Notes under the pieces: model-generated
The model's database searches: none
What the model saw: the letters and a program-made list of their open reading frames with translations, nothing else
Told to the model about the DNA's origin: nothing
Assembly: GCA_964020085.1 (NCBI GenBank)
Contig: OZ026604.1
Coordinates: forward strand, 31,193,830 to 31,257,829
Direction: 5' to 3'
Source of the DNA: Micromussa lordhowensis
Lineage: Eukaryota > Cnidaria > Anthozoa > Scleractinia > Lobophylliidae
Length of the DNA: 64,000 nt
Position numbers and translations under genes: made by a program
Shown here: positions 62,698 to 64,000 of the stretch, one piece after another
Numbering within the stretch: position 1 is the first letter of the stretch
Layout: every line of letters starts with the position of its first letter

Positions 62698-63706
62698 GGT
62701 TCCCAAGCTCTCTCTCCTCTGTCTCCCTTGTAGTTGGGAGAAAGACCCTGATTGCAGCTGGTTTCATACCACCCAGAATCTGGGTGGTACAAAATCTGTT
62801 GGGTGGGAGGGGTGGTAGAGTGCTTTGATTGCTTTGTGTCGATTTGTTGGTTTCAAATCCCCCCAGCAGTAGCTAAAACTTCCAGCTCTATCAAAGTTGA
62901 AGTTGAATTTTGAAGAATGCTACATTATTTATGCTGTCTCCAAACTATAGAAGGCTTTCACAAAGAAATTCAGCAGCCGAATGGAGCACAAACTCTTTGA
63001 CGGTTAACCATATGAAGAAGTTAGATGTTCAGTGGCTAGTCACATATTACGTACCGAATCGAAGAGAAATAAGTGGATCGGTCTCTTCAATTATTAATGT
63101 GGAGGTAATTCAGTTTCTTCTTTCTGCAGTATTTTGGATGTTGAAAAGTATTTCTGTCACACAGCCGATTAGCCAAGCATTTAGGCTTGTATATTTTGAT
63201 TTACAAATACAGTAATGCAAAATGATATGCAGTTTTGTTGGCATAAACCTGCACTTACATTTTATCCCGCATCATGTTTATAGCTGACTTATGTAAGTTT
63301 ATATTAATTTTAGGCATAACTTCAAAAACTATATTTTGCATGATGGTAAATAAGACATGCCGTGAGGTTAATTTAGGCAACATGAAACAGCGAAACAGTT
63401 TTACTTCTTAGTAAATTGACTGTCTGGAATTGAAATCAGAGTGATACACTGAATATGCAATGTAAATATATTTTGTTTGACCTGTGCGAAGCTTAGAATA
63501 GGACTGCAGAATTTCAAAGGTGTATTTGCCCATGTGTGGTTTATTTAATATAGCGATGACCAGTTTAACTTCAGATTGACAAAATTTATTAATTGACTCT
63601 ACCCCTAGTAGAAAAGTTCGTGTCACAGGTGGTCACATGACCAGCTGCAACCAGGGTCTTTCTCCTAGCAACAAAGGGGGCAGAGGAGAGAGAGCCTGGG
63701 AACAAG
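62698..63706. mobile_element. Candidate ~1-kb element bounded by ~65-bp inverted repeats
   Basis: The left arm 62698-62762 (GGTTCCCAAGCTCTCTCTCC ... GGGAGAAAGACCCTGATTGC) is the inverse of the right arm 63640-63706 (GCAACCAGGGTCTTTCTCC ... GGAGAGAGAGCCTGGGAAC), with several mismatches. It could be one non-autonomous element, or two copies of a short repeat inserted in opposite directions; I see no target duplication. The interior has a small palindrome (ACCACCCAGAATCTGGGTGGT region, 62769-62790) and a tRNA-like stretch. Confidence 0.5.
62805..62885 (+). repeat. tRNA-like (SINE head) sequence
   Basis: GGTGGTAGAGTGCTTTGATT resembles a D-arm/box A and GGTTTCAAATCCCCCC resembles a T arm/box B about 50 bases later. 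No complete cloverleaf is formed. Confidence 0.4.
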
Positions 63707-64000
63707 GCTTTAATATCAACAGATTTCTTACCAGAAGTCTTGCCTGTTCAGGAGTGAGTGTATCACCTTCTTTACATATTTGAAAATCACTCTCAAGAGT
63801 TATGACACCTATGAATTAAATTGATCTTCATTAGATCCATGCAAGGGGACAACCACACAAAACTCATTGGGAAAGACTTAGATATTGTTATGGAGAATGG
63901 ATGTATCTAGAACCTTCTAGAATATTTAATACGTTTCATGTCACGATGACTCAGCAGTTTTCAAGTTATTTACGTATTATGATGTAAATAGTTTTATTAT

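Larger units (their letters stand above)
60228..64000. other. 3' flank of the 2526-aa gene; repeats, no supported gene
   Basis: A possible poly(A) signal AATAAA lies at 60975-60980. The stretch contains a foldback (60398-60550), a repeat copy (60837-61020), a TA microsatellite and an inverted-repeat pair that bounds 62698-63706. The rest is AT-rich with only short, random-looking frames. Confidence 0.55.

Noticed and set aside
1..64000. CRISPR arrays, bacterial operons or rRNA genes
   Set aside because: No regularly spaced identical repeats, no bacterial gene layout and no rRNA-like sequence; the window is eukaryotic.

Overview
The window reads as nuclear DNA of an animal. It is AT-rich, its genes carry GT-AG introns, and its introns and spacers are full of short foldback elements, tRNA-derived SINEs, a LINE remnant and terminal-inverted-repeat transposons. 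The two genes I can name are metazoan housekeeping genes. From the style of the repeats and the level of similarity of RPN2 and SWSAP1 to their human counterparts, I infer an anthozoan cnidarian, most likely a stony coral. That placement is an inference, not something the sequence proves.

Layout. (1) 1587-22369, minus strand: a complete 23-exon gene for ribophorin II (RPN2), an ER-membrane subunit of the oligosaccharyltransferase complex. The exons join in phase into 632 residues. Its introns hold most of the mobile-element remnants: a 1.26-kb element with ~100-bp inverted repeats and a 9-bp target duplication, a 1.86-kb element flanked by TTAA, a LINE C-terminal fragment, a tRNA-derived SINE, several foldbacks and four copies of an unnamed ~150-bp repeat. 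(2) 22696-23770, plus strand: a two-exon gene for SWSAP1, the Walker-type ATPase-like partner of SWS1 in homologous recombination. It is head-to-head with RPN2, with only 326 bp between the start codons, so the two probably share a promoter. (3) 25952-27433, 33938-48037 and 52647-60227, all plus strand: three genes whose whole coding region is a single exon and whose products (493, 4699 and 2526 aa) are almost entirely coiled coil. The latter two share a conserved N-terminal block and look like paralogues. None is a family I recognise. The spacers of 6.5 kb and 4.6 kb between them hold repeats and possible 5' untranslated exons. (4) 60228-64000: 3' flank with foldback and inverted-repeat elements and no supported gene.

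The most unusual part is the coiled-coil cluster. It combines a 14.1-kb uninterrupted coding exon next to a 23-exon gene, 28-residue (four-heptad) tandem repeats, a 108-residue tandem duplication in the third protein, a recurring K(D/E)xxIxxL motif, and distinct non-coiled C-terminal tails: T/Q/D-rich repeats in one, and a long acidic then Lys/Pro-rich tail in the other. A scaffold or cytoskeletal role is plausible but unproven.
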